A stretch of 64,000 bases of DNA from Chryseobacterium cucumeris (GCF_016775705.1 NZ_CP068760.1:1116001-1180000), one strand, 5' to 3'; numbered from the stretch's first letter, positions 9,391 through 17,972 are shown. Program-made: numbers and translations. Notes: generated from the letters alone by a model not told the origin.

Positions 9391-10134
9391 TCAACTGACC
9401 AACCAGTCTTTAAAATCTTTCACACGGTCTCTGCTGACCGTTATTTCTTCTTCAGGCTGAAACTCAAGGTCCACCTTATAGTAAGGCGAAGTATGGATGT
9501 TTTTGATATAATCCGAACTGATAATAAACTGTCTGTTCACCCGGAAAAACTTTTTCTCATCGAGTACATCTTCCAGCTCATCAAGTGTAAAATCTGATGG
9601 ATAGGTACGGTCTTCCGTCTGAAGATAAACGATTTTATTCTCACTGAAAAAGCAGCTTATTTCCTGAGTCTGAATAATCTTAAGGTTGTATCCTATTTTC
9701 ACCAGAACTCTGGAAAGCGTAGACTTTTCTTTTCGGATTAACTGTTTGATATCCTGAGAACCATTGGTATCGCTGGCAGGAATGAAAGATTTAAATTTCT
9801 CCACTGCTCCTTCCAGATCTTCATCAAGAATAGGTTTCAAAAGATAATCAATACTGTTCAGCTTAAAGGCTTTCAGGGTATATTGGTCAAATGCTGTTGT
9901 ATAGATAATGAAACCTTTGGTTGGTGCTTTTTCAAAGATATCAAAAGACAGTCCGTCCCCCAAAACAATATCTGAAAAGATCAGCTGCGGATGTTCGTTT
10001 TCAGAAAACCAGGCAACACCTTCTTCCACCGATTCTATTTTGGCAACGATCTCTATTTCAGGAAAGTTATTCAGCATTCTCTCCAACTTCCTTGAAGCAG
10101 GTTTTTCATCTTCTATAATGACAGTTTTGATCAT
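9391..10134 (-). CDS. LytTR-family response regulator
   Basis: A 247-residue two-component regulator. The receiver domain (about 1-120) has the acidic pair in IIEDE and the phospho-acceptor Asp55 in IFSDIVLGDG. The C-terminal third (about 145-247) is a LytTR DNA-binding domain (VNRQFIISSDYIKNI, with the EITVSRDRVKDFK end). It lies downstream of two 2TM genes on the same strand, and a LytS-type kinase is encoded at 11.8-13.1 kb, the likely cognate sensor. Three direct-repeat sites with a 21-bp period (about 10.87, 13.20 and 16.30 kb) are likely targets, because LytTR proteins bind paired direct repeats. Confidence 0.9.
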   Translation of the reverse strand: MIKTVIIEDEKPASRKLERMLNNFPEIEIVAKIESVEEGVAWFSENEHPQLIFSDIVLGDGLSFDIFEKAPTKGFIIYTTAFDQYTLKAFKLNSIDYLLKPILDEDLEGAVEKFKSFIPASDTNGSQDIKQLIRKEKSTLSRVLVKIGYNLKIIQTQEISCFFSENKIVYLQTEDRTYPSDFTLDELEDVLDEKKFFRVNRQFIISSDYIKNIHTSPYYKVDLEFQPEEEITVSRDRVKDFKDWLVS

Positions 10135-10194
10135 TGAGTTTAAGTTTTAGTTTTCAGATTTTAGGAAATAAATTTATATAAAAGTGGACAGATT

Positions 10195-10470
10195 TTAATA
10201 ATTTATCGTTTTTTTCTCTTTTCTGAGTTCTTTTTCAATCATGTCCTTTTCCCATTCGGAATCAAAGAGAAATAGTTTTGCAGCTTTTACCAGAATTATA
10301 AATCCCCAGATTCCAAGGATGGTATATCTGTCAAACCAATTAAAGCTAATCATCTTTTCGCCAAAAATATCATCAGGAATGATCAGAACAGCAAATAGGG
10401 CAAATATAAAAAGGCTTTTATAGAATTTTCTGATATTGTTGGTTCTTGTGTGGGCAGTATCGTAATCCAT
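10195..10470 (-). CDS. 2TM domain-containing protein
   Basis: A 91-residue protein with two hydrophobic helices (about 19-32 and 48-66), preceded by a basic segment with FYKSLFIF and followed by a charged amphipathic tail (EWEKDMIEKELRKEKK). This is the 2TM-domain layout (PF13239 type). It is the most divergent of the three free copies here. It starts 26 bases after its paralogue stops and lies just upstream of the LytTR regulator, so it probably belongs to that operon. The molecular role of 2TM domains is not established. Confidence 0.75.
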   Translation of the reverse strand: MDYDTAHTRTNNIRKFYKSLFIFALFAVLIIPDDIFGEKMISFNWFDRYTILGIWGFIILVKAAKLFLFDSEWEKDMIEKELRKEKKTINY

Positions 10471-10496
10471 GATGTTATAAGTTTTTATGTTATTGT

Positions 10497-10793
10497 TTAT
10501 AATGTTTTTATTTTCTGTTTTTCATCCTTCTCCATCAGTTCTCTGATTTTTCTTTCTTCCCAGCTTTTACCAATCCCGAATACGCTTATGGCATGAAATG
10601 CAATTCCTACTCCCCATCCCAGTGCAGGCCATAGAAACCATAAATATCCGGGAGCAGTTACAATGTTCAGTATTGCTAAAAAAGGAATAATGATACAGTA
10701 CGAGGTAAGGTTTCCATAAAATTCTTTCAGGTCTTTCACTCTTCTTGAAGCTTTTCTGTAAGCTATTGTTTCTTTGTCAGGTAAAATTTCCAT
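10497..10793 (-). CDS. 2TM domain-containing protein
   Basis: A 98-residue protein with the typical 2TM pattern: RRVKDLKEFYGNL, a first helix, then LWPALGWGVGIAFHAISVFG and a KSWEERKIRELMEK tail. It is closely similar to the C-terminal domain of the histidine kinase at 11.8-13.1 kb, which points to local duplication. It is the first gene after a good promoter (10833-10864) with a LytTR-type operator just upstream (10872-10905). It is therefore likely to be switched on by the neighbouring regulator. Confidence 0.85.
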   Translation of the reverse strand: MEILPDKETIAYRKASRRVKDLKEFYGNLTSYCIIIPFLAILNIVTAPGYLWFLWPALGWGVGIAFHAISVFGIGKSWEERKIRELMEKDEKQKIKTL

Positions 10794-10832
10794 AATGATT
10801 TGTTTTAAAGGTTAATTTGTTTTTTCTTGAAT

Positions 10833-10864
10833 CAAAGGTAGCTCAGAAAAGTGCCATGAATCAA
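10833..10864 (-). promoter_or_regulatory. Bacteroidota promoter for the 2TM-LytTR operon
   Basis: Read on the minus strand: TTG (10864-10862), 21 bases, then TACCTTTG (10840-10833), a full match to TTG-N17-23-TAnnTTTG. The first gene starts at 10793. Confidence 0.65.
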
Positions 10865-10871
10865 TTTTATG

Positions 10872-10905
10872 TGCCCGAATGGTAGATTATGCTGTCTGAA
10901 CTGTA
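10872..10905 (-). promoter_or_regulatory. LytTR-type direct-repeat operator (site 1)
   Basis: On the minus strand TACAGTTCAGACA and TACCATTCGGGCA occur as a direct repeat with a period of exactly 21 bp, ending 7 bases upstream of the -33 TTG. Paired direct repeats two helical turns apart are typical of LytTR regulators. Sites 2 and 3 share the core and the period. Confidence 0.6.
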
Positions 10906-10916
10906 AAAACCTGTCA

Positions 10917-11486
10917 TTAATAAATAAAAGGGATCAATTTTTTGGTGCTTTTTCTGTATTCAATATATTCATCCCCAAACTGCTCTATCAGAGTCTGTTC
11001 TTCAATCTTAATCCTGTAAGCAAAGGCTAAAAACGGAGGAACAAAAGCAAAAATCAATGAAAGCCAGTTATTTAAATACAAACCGAGGCCAAGAGAAGTC
11101 AGCAGGGAAAAAGCATAGGAAGGATGCCTCAGATACTTATAAAATCCTTCTTTTTTGATTTTATGATCCTGTCTGATGGTTACATCTACCGTAAAATATT
11201 TTCCCAATGACCTGATGATCATGTATCTGACAATAATCCCAGCAAGAATAAAAAGCTCGCCCAGATAAAGTATCCAGACGCCATCAGCCATTGGAAAATG
11301 AGTCTGATAAGACACAAATACTGCACTTGCAATGGAAAAAGGAATGGCCAGCCATAGGATATTCAAAGTTGATTTATCCTTGTTCTTTTGATCTTTTTTG
11401 CCGGACTTCAGCATGTTCTTGTAAAGGAATTCCGTGAGAAACCAGGCAGCCATTGAAATGTAGAACAGCGTTGATAAGGTATTCAT
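10917..11486 (-). CDS. Isoprenylcysteine carboxyl methyltransferase-like membrane protein
   Basis: A 189-residue integral membrane protein with about five hydrophobic segments and a C-terminal signature of the ICMT/PEMT superfamily: RHPSYAFSLLTSLG near residue 121, then EEQTLIEQFGDEYIEYRK near residue 164. Family members methylate lipids or small amphiphiles with S-adenosylmethionine. The bacterial substrates are mostly unknown, and no prenylated protein is implied here. It lies 33 bases downstream of a 2TM gene in the operon headed by the kinase gene. Confidence 0.8.
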   Translation of the reverse strand: MNTLSTLFYISMAAWFLTEFLYKNMLKSGKKDQKNKDKSTLNILWLAIPFSIASAVFVSYQTHFPMADGVWILYLGELFILAGIIVRYMIIRSLGKYFTVDVTIRQDHKIKKEGFYKYLRHPSYAFSLLTSLGLGLYLNNWLSLIFAFVPPFLAFAYRIKIEEQTLIEQFGDEYIEYRKSTKKLIPFIY

Positions 11487-11519
11487 TGTAAAGAATTTTT
11501 TTAGATTAAAATTTCCTAT

Positions 11520-11825
11520 TTAGTGATCTTTCTGTTTATCCATCAGTTCCTTGATCTTCTTATCTTCCCATTTCCTGATAAAATTAACCTGCGGCAGAAA
11601 AACGGTCACCGCGTGAGCTGCAAGCCCTATTCCCCAGAAAGTTGCCGTAAAAAAATTTTTAAACTGAAAATAGCTTTCACCAGGCTTCAGGTGCATACAA
11701 TTATAGACAACAATCAGAGCATTCACTGCGATATAAGCGAATACATGTCCGTAAAATCCACGCAGTCTCTCTACCTGTCTTCTTGCACGTTGATATTCAA
11801 TATTGTTTTCGTCAAATCTTCCCAT
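11520..11825 (-). CDS. 2TM domain-containing protein
   Basis: A 101-residue protein with the pattern RRQVERLRGFYGHVF, two hydrophobic helices (about 29-43 and 61-80) and a basic tail (NFIRKWEDKKIKELMDKQK). It starts only 4 bases after the kinase stop codon, indicating translational coupling. It matches the fused 2TM domain of that kinase and the two free copies downstream. Confidence 0.85.
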   Translation of the reverse strand: MGRFDENNIEYQRARRQVERLRGFYGHVFAYIAVNALIVVYNCMHLKPGESYFQFKNFFTATFWGIGLAAHAVTVFLPQVNFIRKWEDKKIKELMDKQKDH

Positions 11826-11829
11826 GGTG

Positions 11830-13143
11830 TTATTTTTTTTGTTTGTTCATAATTTCACGAATCTTCTTTTCCTGCCATGATTCTCCTACTCCAAACACCT
11901 GAAATGCATGGGATGCAACGCCTATTCCCCATCCCAGTACGGGAAACCAGAACCAGTGATTTCTGCTGCTTGTAAAAAGATTAATAAAGATTAAAAAGGC
12001 GCTTACGGTACAGTAAGAAATAAGGTTCATATAAAAACTCTTAATCTCTTTTACTCTCTTTTGTGCCCTTTGGTAAGCAGCAGAATCATCTTCAGGTTTT
12101 GATGTAGAAATATGCGGTTTAGCCATCAGCATCGGAAGTTTTACTTTAAAATGGTCTTCGGATTTTTCAATGAAGACATTTCGCTCCGTAATAAGGGAAT
12201 AACGCTGTACAATATTAGCCAGACCAATGCCTGAGCTTTCTTTGATCTGCTCCCTTACCTGAAGATTATTTTCAATACAAAGGGTATTTCCGTCTGAAAA
12301 AATTCTGATGACCAAAGGTTTTGATGACGTTGCAAAATTGTGTTTGATACAATTTTCCAGCAAGAGCTGCAAAGCCAGTGGAACTACATATTTTTGGTAA
12401 TCCTCTTTAGCGACATCAAAGGTAAAATCTACACTGTCTTCAAACCTTGTTTTCAAAAGTTCACAATAGGTTTTTGCAAATTCTATCTCGTCTTCTACTG
12501 TTACCAGTTCTTTATCTTTTTGTTCAAGTACATATCGGTAAATCTTTGACATTGAAGCAGTAAACTTTTGTGCCTGTCGGGGATTTTCATCAATCAGAGA
12601 GCTTAAAACATTCAGGGAATTGAAAAGGAAATGCGGATCCAGCTGGTTCTTTAAACTTTCAAACTGGGCATTGGCGGATTTGGCGATAAGCTTCTGTTCC
12701 ACCACTTCTTTTCGGGAAGTTTTCTTCAGCTCTTCCATGAAACTTCTGGCATGAAGGAAAGCGGATATCAACAATGCTATATTGATGGTAAACCAATTAA
12801 GGAAATTATATTTTCCAAGGAAAAACTCTTCTGTAGTAGCTGCTTTTTGAATAAGTACAAAATTGACATAATTGCAGAAATAGACCAGTACAAAATTGGC
12901 GACAATAATTGAAATAATACTGATAACCGCTCTTTTGGTTGTAGCCTCAGACCATGGGACTTTTTTATTCAGAAAACTGTTCAATAGCCCGTTTCCTCCT
13001 CCCAATACAAAAGAATAAATAAAAGAGATAAGCAGGGTATATAAAAAGTTTTCAAGATTCTTCTCTTCTGTAAAGACAAAAAAGAAAAACATGGAGACAG
13101 CAAGTGATACCCAGAATAGTACGATAAAGTTTTTCCGTTTCAT
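11830..13143 (-). CDS. LytS-type sensor histidine kinase fused to a C-terminal 2TM domain
   Basis: This 437-residue protein begins with about four membrane helices (to about residue 135), followed by a His_kinase domain with the phospho-acceptor motif LDPHFLFNSLN (His171) and an ATP-binding region (N-box near LLLENCIKHNF, about residue 260; GIGLANIVQRYS as a G-box). After the kinase core the chain continues (about 355-437) into a complete 2TM domain, closely similar to the free 2TM proteins downstream. The start at 13143 (MKRKNFIVLF) is preferred, since it directly precedes the first helix. It is the likely partner of the LytTR regulator at 9.4 kb. Confidence 0.88.
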   Translation of the reverse strand: MKRKNFIVLFWVSLAVSMFFFFVFTEEKNLENFLYTLLISFIYSFVLGGGNGLLNSFLNKKVPWSEATTKRAVISIISIIVANFVLVYFCNYVNFVLIQKAATTEEFFLGKYNFLNWFTINIALLISAFLHARSFMEELKKTSRKEVVEQKLIAKSANAQFESLKNQLDPHFLFNSLNVLSSLIDENPRQAQKFTASMSKIYRYVLEQKDKELVTVEDEIEFAKTYCELLKTRFEDSVDFTFDVAKEDYQKYVVPLALQLLLENCIKHNFATSSKPLVIRIFSDGNTLCIENNLQVREQIKESSGIGLANIVQRYSLITERNVFIEKSEDHFKVKLPMLMAKPHISTSKPEDDSAAYQRAQKRVKEIKSFYMNLISYCTVSAFLIFINLFTSSRNHWFWFPVLGWGIGVASHAFQVFGVGESWQEKKIREIMNKQKK

Positions 13144-13160
13144 GATCTGTTTTCTTGACT

Positions 13161-13188
13161 CAAAATTAGTTTTTATTAAAGGTATCAA
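13161..13188 (-). promoter_or_regulatory. Bacteroidota promoter for the kinase operon
   Basis: Minus strand: TTG (13188-13186), 17 bases, TAATTTTG (13168-13161). The start codon is at 13143, giving a very short leader. Confidence 0.55.
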
Positions 13189-13198
13189 AAATTAATTG

Positions 13199-13232
13199 TT
13201 ACCGAAGGGCTGATTTTTCTTTCCGAATGGTA
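13199..13232 (-). promoter_or_regulatory. LytTR-type direct-repeat operator (site 2)
   Basis: On the minus strand ATACCATTCGG and CAGCCCTTCGG repeat their TTCGG core at exactly 21 bp, about 10 bases upstream of the kinase promoter's -33 element. The first half-site matches site 1 (TACCATTCGG). Confidence 0.55.
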
Positions 13233-13233
13233 T

Positions 13234-13257
13234 AAAAAAACCTTCACGAATGAAGGT
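13234..13257 (-). terminator. Hairpin terminator of the receptor operon
   Basis: Read on the minus strand, ACCTTCA-TTCG-TGAAGGT is followed by a run of seven T, 26 bases after the stop of the gene at 13283-13942. Confidence 0.75.
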
Positions 13258-13282
13258 CGATTGATTTGAAATACAAAGAAAA

Positions 13283-13942
13283 CTACTTTGCTTTTTCTGC
13301 CGGTAAGCTTAGGAAATAATCGGCTTCTCCTCTTCCCCAGTTAGGATCTAAAGCTGTTTTAGGCTTATATGTTGTAAATTTTGCCTGAGCATCTTTAAAT
13401 AGTTCCAATCCTTTGGTTTTGCTTCCTCCATACTGTTCAGGAGTAAAATAGACATCTTCTGCTTTGATCAATGCAATTCTTGGGTTTGCCGGGTCTAATT
13501 TTTCTGCAATATTAAGTTCCTCAGCAGCTCTTGCCCCGTCTGTCATATAACGCTGGGCAGGATTCACCATCATTCTCAGGGAATAAGACATTTTTTTCAA
13601 CAGATGAATTTCCGCATTATCTGCTCCTGCAAGGTTCTGAGCCAATGAAAGACTTTTCTCTGCCTGATCTGCAATACCATCCAGTTCCTGCATTTTTCCG
13701 TCCCTCATCAGGGTTCTTCCTTTTTGGATATAAGAAAATGCTGCATAGTAAGCAGGTAACCACTTTGAGCTTTCCTTGCTTCCTATTCTCTGGAAATCAT
13801 TTGCAAGAGCCTGGAAATCTTCCGGGGTTTTACAGGTTTCAATTTTCGCAATTTTCTCAGACATTATTTTATCGTAATCTGCCTGTGCAAAAGCCGTTAA
13901 GCTCACGAAAGCTAAAGCAAAACTTAAAAGGTATTTTTTCAT
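13283..13942 (-). CDS. Secreted helical repeat (TPR-like) protein
   Basis: A 219-residue protein with a signal peptide (MKKYLLSFALAFVSLTAFAQ). The mature part is helical and resembles TPR-type repeats (for example AAYYAAFSYIQKGRTLMRDG and AEELNIAEKLDPANPRIALIKAE). It follows the TonB-dependent receptor gene by 49 bases and shares its terminator, so it is probably a periplasmic or cell-surface partner. No catalytic motif is seen. Confidence 0.75.
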   Translation of the reverse strand: MKKYLLSFALAFVSLTAFAQADYDKIMSEKIAKIETCKTPEDFQALANDFQRIGSKESSKWLPAYYAAFSYIQKGRTLMRDGKMQELDGIADQAEKSLSLAQNLAGADNAEIHLLKKMSYSLRMMVNPAQRYMTDGARAAEELNIAEKLDPANPRIALIKAEDVYFTPEQYGGSKTKGLELFKDAQAKFTTYKPKTALDPNWGRGEADYFLSLPAEKAK

Positions 13943-13991
13943 GATATTAAATTTTAAAAGTTAGTTTATTGTGTGTTCTAAGATATGTTTT

Positions 13992-16238
13992 TTATAAATT
14001 ATTATTGATGGCATCATCTGTTTTATCTACTCCAAAACTTATAAATGCTCCTATGAAAACAAAAGTATTGACTGGCGGAACAATAGCAGAGCTTCTGGAA
14101 CCATTGGCTGAAAAATTATAGCCATATACATTCTTTGATCCTAAAATATTGCTGATGCTCAATACAAATACAGGAAAGGCTTTCGCATCTTTTTTACCGA
14201 TATTCGGAAGATAATTAACACTGAAATTCAATGCGTTGTAATCCTTAAGTCTTCCTTCATTCCGGATAAAATTTACAGCTTTTCCATCTTTAAATGTAGA
14301 GGCAATGTCATAATAAGGCCGTCCTTTGGCGTAAGTATATGATAGATTGACTCCAAGTTTCCATTCCGGAATAAATCTTTTTGCAACGGCTGAAAAGGTA
14401 TGTTCTGCTGCAAAACTCGGCTGCAGGCTTACCGGATAATTCAGGAAATCCCTCTTTGAATCCAGATAAGAGTAGCTGATCCAGTAATCAATATTTTCAA
14501 ATGTCTTTTTATTATCTCTCCAGAAAAACTCCAGTCCTTTTGCATATCCGTAGCCATCATTATTTAAAGCGGTCTGAATCTGCTGATTTTGCTCTTTGTC
14601 CTGGGTAATATTGAACGTCTTAATCAGTTGGTCGTATTTCTTGTAAAATGCCTCAAAACGTAAAGTTCTGCCTTCTGAAGCTCTCTGAACCTGGAAAATA
14701 TAATGCTGTGATTTCTGAAAACCAAGATTGGCAGGCCAATTGATGTATTTACTTTCAGGATTCTGATAAAAAATTCCGTAAGCTAATGAAGTGGTCCAGT
14801 CTTTTGCAAGACGGTAGGCAATCGCAAAACGAGGCGCAATATTATCCTTTCCTAAAAAAGAAGAATGCTCTGCTCTCACCCCTATTTTTGCTGACAATGC
14901 ATTGCTGAAGCCAAGGTCTGTTTCCACGAAAGCAGAAGAGATCAGGTCTTTATAATGTTTCTGCACAGCTTCAAAATTCAGATTTTCATCGGTATTATTC
15001 AGTTCAATTCCTCCTCTTACGGCACTGATTCTGTTTATCTTTCTTTCAAGAACAGCTTTGAAATTCAGATAATTCCCATCAGTGAGAAGCTGGCTTCTGT
15101 TGGATTCAACATCATTGGTTTCTGTAGAAAAATGAAGATCCGATCTGTTGTAGGAATAAGAACCGCCCACATTAAGCAGATATTTTCCGAATTTTTGTTT
15201 AAAAGAAAGGTTGTGAAAAGTGTTTTTACCATTAAGTTTTACAAGGCTGAAATCGGATCCAGGTTCAAGGCTTTCCGACTTTACTCCCATTTTATTGGAA
15301 TTGAACATTCCGTAATATTTGAAAAAGCCTCCTGATTTTGTTTTAAATCTGAAATTCAGATCTCCGTTGAGACCTTGCGGAGCTTCAACAAAATCTGTAT
15401 TAAAATTAAAAACTTTCTGCATCAGGCTTAGCAGAGAATATCCTGCTGTAGCTCCGTAAGAATAGTTTTTATTATCTGATAACTTCTGAAAACCGGCATT
15501 CAGGAAAATAGGTGAAATCCCAATATTATAAGAAGTTTCATCCGGAAGATCCACACTTTCCAGCATTAAAGCTCCCGAAAGGGCCTGGCCGTACAACGCC
15601 GAATAACCACCACTTGAGAAGATATTTCCTTTAAAAAGCGAAGTATTGAACTGATCTCTTCCCGCAATTCCCGGAACTGAATTGGAAAAATAATTGTTGA
15701 TAAGACTTCCGTCCATAAAGATTTTAGATTCGGTTCCTGTTCCTCCACGGATGAACAAACCTTCCGTTCCTCCTACTTTTTGAACTCCAGGAAGATAAGT
15801 CAATGCCGAAGAAATCTGTCCGTCTGCTCCTGCTGTGGTATAAATATCAATGGGAGTGAGTAATGCTGTTGCTCTTTTCTTATCGCTGGCTTCAATAGAT
15901 CCTGCAGAAACCACCACTGCATCAATCTCACTGATCTGTTCTTTAAGATCAATATTCAAGGTAATATCCTGACTTTCAATAGAAACTGATCTTTCCACAT
16001 TTTCATATTTCGGGTGGGTAAAAGTAATTGTATGAGCTCCTTTTTCTGAAGTTTCAAAGGTAAAATTACCCTGGGCATCTGTTGTAGTCCCATCATAGGT
16101 GTCTTTCAGTGTTACATTTATTTCGGCGACTCCTTTGTTTTTGAAGGATACTTTCCCCGATATTTTCACCTGGGAATATCCCATAATGGAAGTGAGAAGA
16201 AGAATCAGAAACAGTATGTTTTGTCCTTGTGTTTTCAT
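13992..16238 (-). CDS. TonB-dependent receptor with carboxypeptidase-like N-terminal domain
   Basis: A 748-residue outer-membrane transporter. Signal peptide (1-22), then a carboxypeptidase-regulatory-like beta domain (about 24-110: KISGKVSFKNKGVAEINVTL, with GTTTDAQGNFTF), a plug (about 118-235, with GGTEGLFIRGGTGTESKIF) and a 22-strand barrel to the end. At 748 residues it is shorter than classic SusC proteins and has no SusD partner, so a siderophore, metal chelate or small-molecule substrate is as likely as a glycan. A LytTR-type site lies upstream, which suggests control by the neighbouring two-component system. Confidence 0.88.
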   Translation of the reverse strand: MKTQGQNILFLILLLTSIMGYSQVKISGKVSFKNKGVAEINVTLKDTYDGTTTDAQGNFTFETSEKGAHTITFTHPKYENVERSVSIESQDITLNIDLKEQISEIDAVVVSAGSIEASDKKRATALLTPIDIYTTAGADGQISSALTYLPGVQKVGGTEGLFIRGGTGTESKIFMDGSLINNYFSNSVPGIAGRDQFNTSLFKGNIFSSGGYSALYGQALSGALMLESVDLPDETSYNIGISPIFLNAGFQKLSDNKNYSYGATAGYSLLSLMQKVFNFNTDFVEAPQGLNGDLNFRFKTKSGGFFKYYGMFNSNKMGVKSESLEPGSDFSLVKLNGKNTFHNLSFKQKFGKYLLNVGGSYSYNRSDLHFSTETNDVESNRSQLLTDGNYLNFKAVLERKINRISAVRGGIELNNTDENLNFEAVQKHYKDLISSAFVETDLGFSNALSAKIGVRAEHSSFLGKDNIAPRFAIAYRLAKDWTTSLAYGIFYQNPESKYINWPANLGFQKSQHYIFQVQRASEGRTLRFEAFYKKYDQLIKTFNITQDKEQNQQIQTALNNDGYGYAKGLEFFWRDNKKTFENIDYWISYSYLDSKRDFLNYPVSLQPSFAAEHTFSAVAKRFIPEWKLGVNLSYTYAKGRPYYDIASTFKDGKAVNFIRNEGRLKDYNALNFSVNYLPNIGKKDAKAFPVFVLSISNILGSKNVYGYNFSANGSRSSAIVPPVNTFVFIGAFISFGVDKTDDAINNNL

Positions 16239-16257
16239 TTTTATTGTTTTCTGGAAT

Positions 16258-16265
16258 CAAAAATA
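16258..16265 (-). promoter_or_regulatory. Candidate -7 promoter element of the receptor gene
   Basis: On the minus strand TATTTTTG matches TAnnTTTG, 20 bases before the start codon at 16238. The -33 element is not clear. Confidence 0.4.
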
Positions 16266-16296
16266 GCATGAGAAATGCCTTTCTGTAAAAAAATTA

Positions 16297-16331
16297 TTAC
16301 TGAAAGGCATTCTTTTGCTCCCGAATGGTAA
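16297..16331 (-). promoter_or_regulatory. LytTR-type direct-repeat operator (site 3)
   Basis: On the minus strand TACCATTCGGGAG and TGCCTTTCAGTAA align with a 21-bp period, the same as sites 1 and 2. The downstream half-site is inside one arm of an inverted repeat (16274-16283 with 16302-16311), which may also serve as the terminator of the AraC gene just upstream. Confidence 0.55.
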
Positions 16332-17234
16332 TTAATGAACCGGAATGCAAAAATCCACGATCATTTTTCCTTCCGGATGTTCTTTAAAATTGGAATGATA
16401 GATTTCATAAGGGAAGGTTCTTCTCATGGTGTAATTGTTTTCATTCATCCATAAGAACAAAGAAACCCAACATTGTTCAAAATCATCCAATGTCACCTCT
16501 CCGCTTCCTACAATGTACTTTCCGCCTTCTAACGTTTCTGAAAATACTTCTCCCTCCTGCTGCTGAAGTTTTTCATCCAAAAGCATGCAGGCGTGAATCC
16601 TGACTTTATCGGGAGGTGTGATTTTACAGCTGTCGTGATAAACAGAAATCATTTTAAGATGTTGCCGTGGAAACAGGTTTTTCTTTTTTGCCCAGTCTAT
16701 CAGGACATTAAAAGAAGGTTCTACGTTGCCCATTCCAAGGCTCATAACGGAAGCCAGATTCATTTCCGGCATTTCTTTTACTTCGATTTTTAAATTCATT
16801 TTAGTCCAGTTTAACAGGTTTTCAATATTGCAAATGTATTGGCTGAAAACCGTATCAACTTGTCCGTTCTTGCTTTGTGTTTGTAAAATCCTGTGAAATT
16901 TTTCCGGTGCTGATCTGCGAAATTCTGTGGGCGCGAGACCGTAATATTTTTTGAATGTTTTGCAGAAAACAGAATGATTGGAGAAACCAAGATCCCAATA
17001 GATCTCCTTGATCTCCATATTTTTATGTACCGCTAAATAGAGAGCACTTTTCTCTATTTTCTTTCTGATAATATAATTCTGAAGGGTTTCTCCCGTAACC
17101 AGCTTAAATATTCTGTGAAAATGAAACGGAGAATAATCACTTACCTCTGAAACTTTTTCCAGAGACAGCTCCGCATCAATATGGTTATCAATATATTGAA
17201 TTGTTCTTACAATCCGTTTTTTATACTCTTCCAC
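16332..17234 (-). CDS. AraC-family regulator with GyrI-like effector domain
   Basis: A 300-residue transcription factor. Two helix-turn-helix motifs fill about residues 5-105 (SLEKVSEVSDYSPFHFHRIF and EIYWDLGFSNHSVFCKTFKK). A GyrI-like/effector-binding domain follows (about 145-300), with the SLGMGNVEPSF and YEIYHSNFKEHPEGKMIVDF segments. Such proteins (Rob/SoxS-like, BmrR-like ligand domain) usually sense a small hydrophobic ligand. It is transcribed in the same direction as the TonB receptor gene but has its own hairpin between, so a regulatory link is only possible. Confidence 0.88.
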   Translation of the reverse strand: MEEYKKRIVRTIQYIDNHIDAELSLEKVSEVSDYSPFHFHRIFKLVTGETLQNYIIRKKIEKSALYLAVHKNMEIKEIYWDLGFSNHSVFCKTFKKYYGLAPTEFRRSAPEKFHRILQTQSKNGQVDTVFSQYICNIENLLNWTKMNLKIEVKEMPEMNLASVMSLGMGNVEPSFNVLIDWAKKKNLFPRQHLKMISVYHDSCKITPPDKVRIHACMLLDEKLQQQEGEVFSETLEGGKYIVGSGEVTLDDFEQCWVSLFLWMNENNYTMRRTFPYEIYHSNFKEHPEGKMIVDFCIPVH

Positions 17235-17324
17235 TTCAAAATTATTAGTTTACAAAGATATTTTTCCGGAATGAAAGTCTGTTGTCTTTTATTGCTATTG
17301 TCTGGAGGTCATTTCGCTTTTTTG

Positions 17325-17972
17325 TCACGAGATATCTTCTTCAAAACGTTTAAATAAAAGAACATCTTCTTTAATTTTCTGATCTGAAGATGCAATATAT
17401 CCCTGATACTCTTCATGAATAAAAATTTCTCTGGTAAAAAACTTTTCTTTTTCAATCCTGCATTCGTTATTGATCACTTCAAAAGAATCCAGCGGAAGCA
17501 TCATCCCTGCTCCATGAGCCTTTATTACAGCTTCCTTTCTTGCCCAATAAGTGAAGAATTCTTCCGTTTTATCCTCAGCATCATGAATTTCCTGAAGCTC
17601 TTTGGCCGTCATCTGAAATATAAAATCCTGATAAGTGATCTTCGGATCTCTGAATTCAACATCTATTCCCAAAGGATATTCTGCAATAGCACAGACCGCA
17701 AGCTCTTTGGAATGCGATATATTAAAATGAAGATGATGGTCTTTTAAGTAAGGCTTTTTATTGGGAAGAACTCCTGTTTCTACATCAGAAATATTATAAT
17801 ACGTTTTTAAACCATATTGTAAAAGCACCTTTCCCAGTAAAGAAAGCTGCACATCCTGCCATCTTCTGTATCGCAGGATATTCTGATTAACCTCCTGAGA
17901 AAAAGCAGGCAGGTATCGGTCTAAACGTGACTGATGTTTTTCTTCGCTAATGAATGTATACAGAATAATCAT
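17325..17972 (-). CDS. 4'-phosphopantetheinyl transferase
   Basis: A 215-residue Sfp-type enzyme that transfers phosphopantetheine from coenzyme A to a carrier-protein serine. The magnesium and CoA motifs are visible: NISHSKELAVCAIAEYPLGI followed by DVE (about residue 104), and FFTYWARKEAVIKAHGAGM (about 141-159). At this length it could serve either fatty-acid ACP or a secondary-metabolite carrier. No PKS/NRPS genes lie nearby, so the partner is unknown. Confidence 0.88.
   Translation of the reverse strand: MIILYTFISEEKHQSRLDRYLPAFSQEVNQNILRYRRWQDVQLSLLGKVLLQYGLKTYYNISDVETGVLPNKKPYLKDHHLHFNISHSKELAVCAIAEYPLGIDVEFRDPKITYQDFIFQMTAKELQEIHDAEDKTEEFFTYWARKEAVIKAHGAGMMLPLDSFEVINNECRIEKEKFFTREIFIHEEYQGYIASSDQKIKEDVLLFKRFEEDIS

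Noticed and set aside
16274..16311. The inverted repeat before the receptor gene as a plain terminator only
   Set aside because: It lacks a long T-run, and one arm overlaps a half-site of the 21-bp direct repeat; a terminator role is possible but not the only reading.
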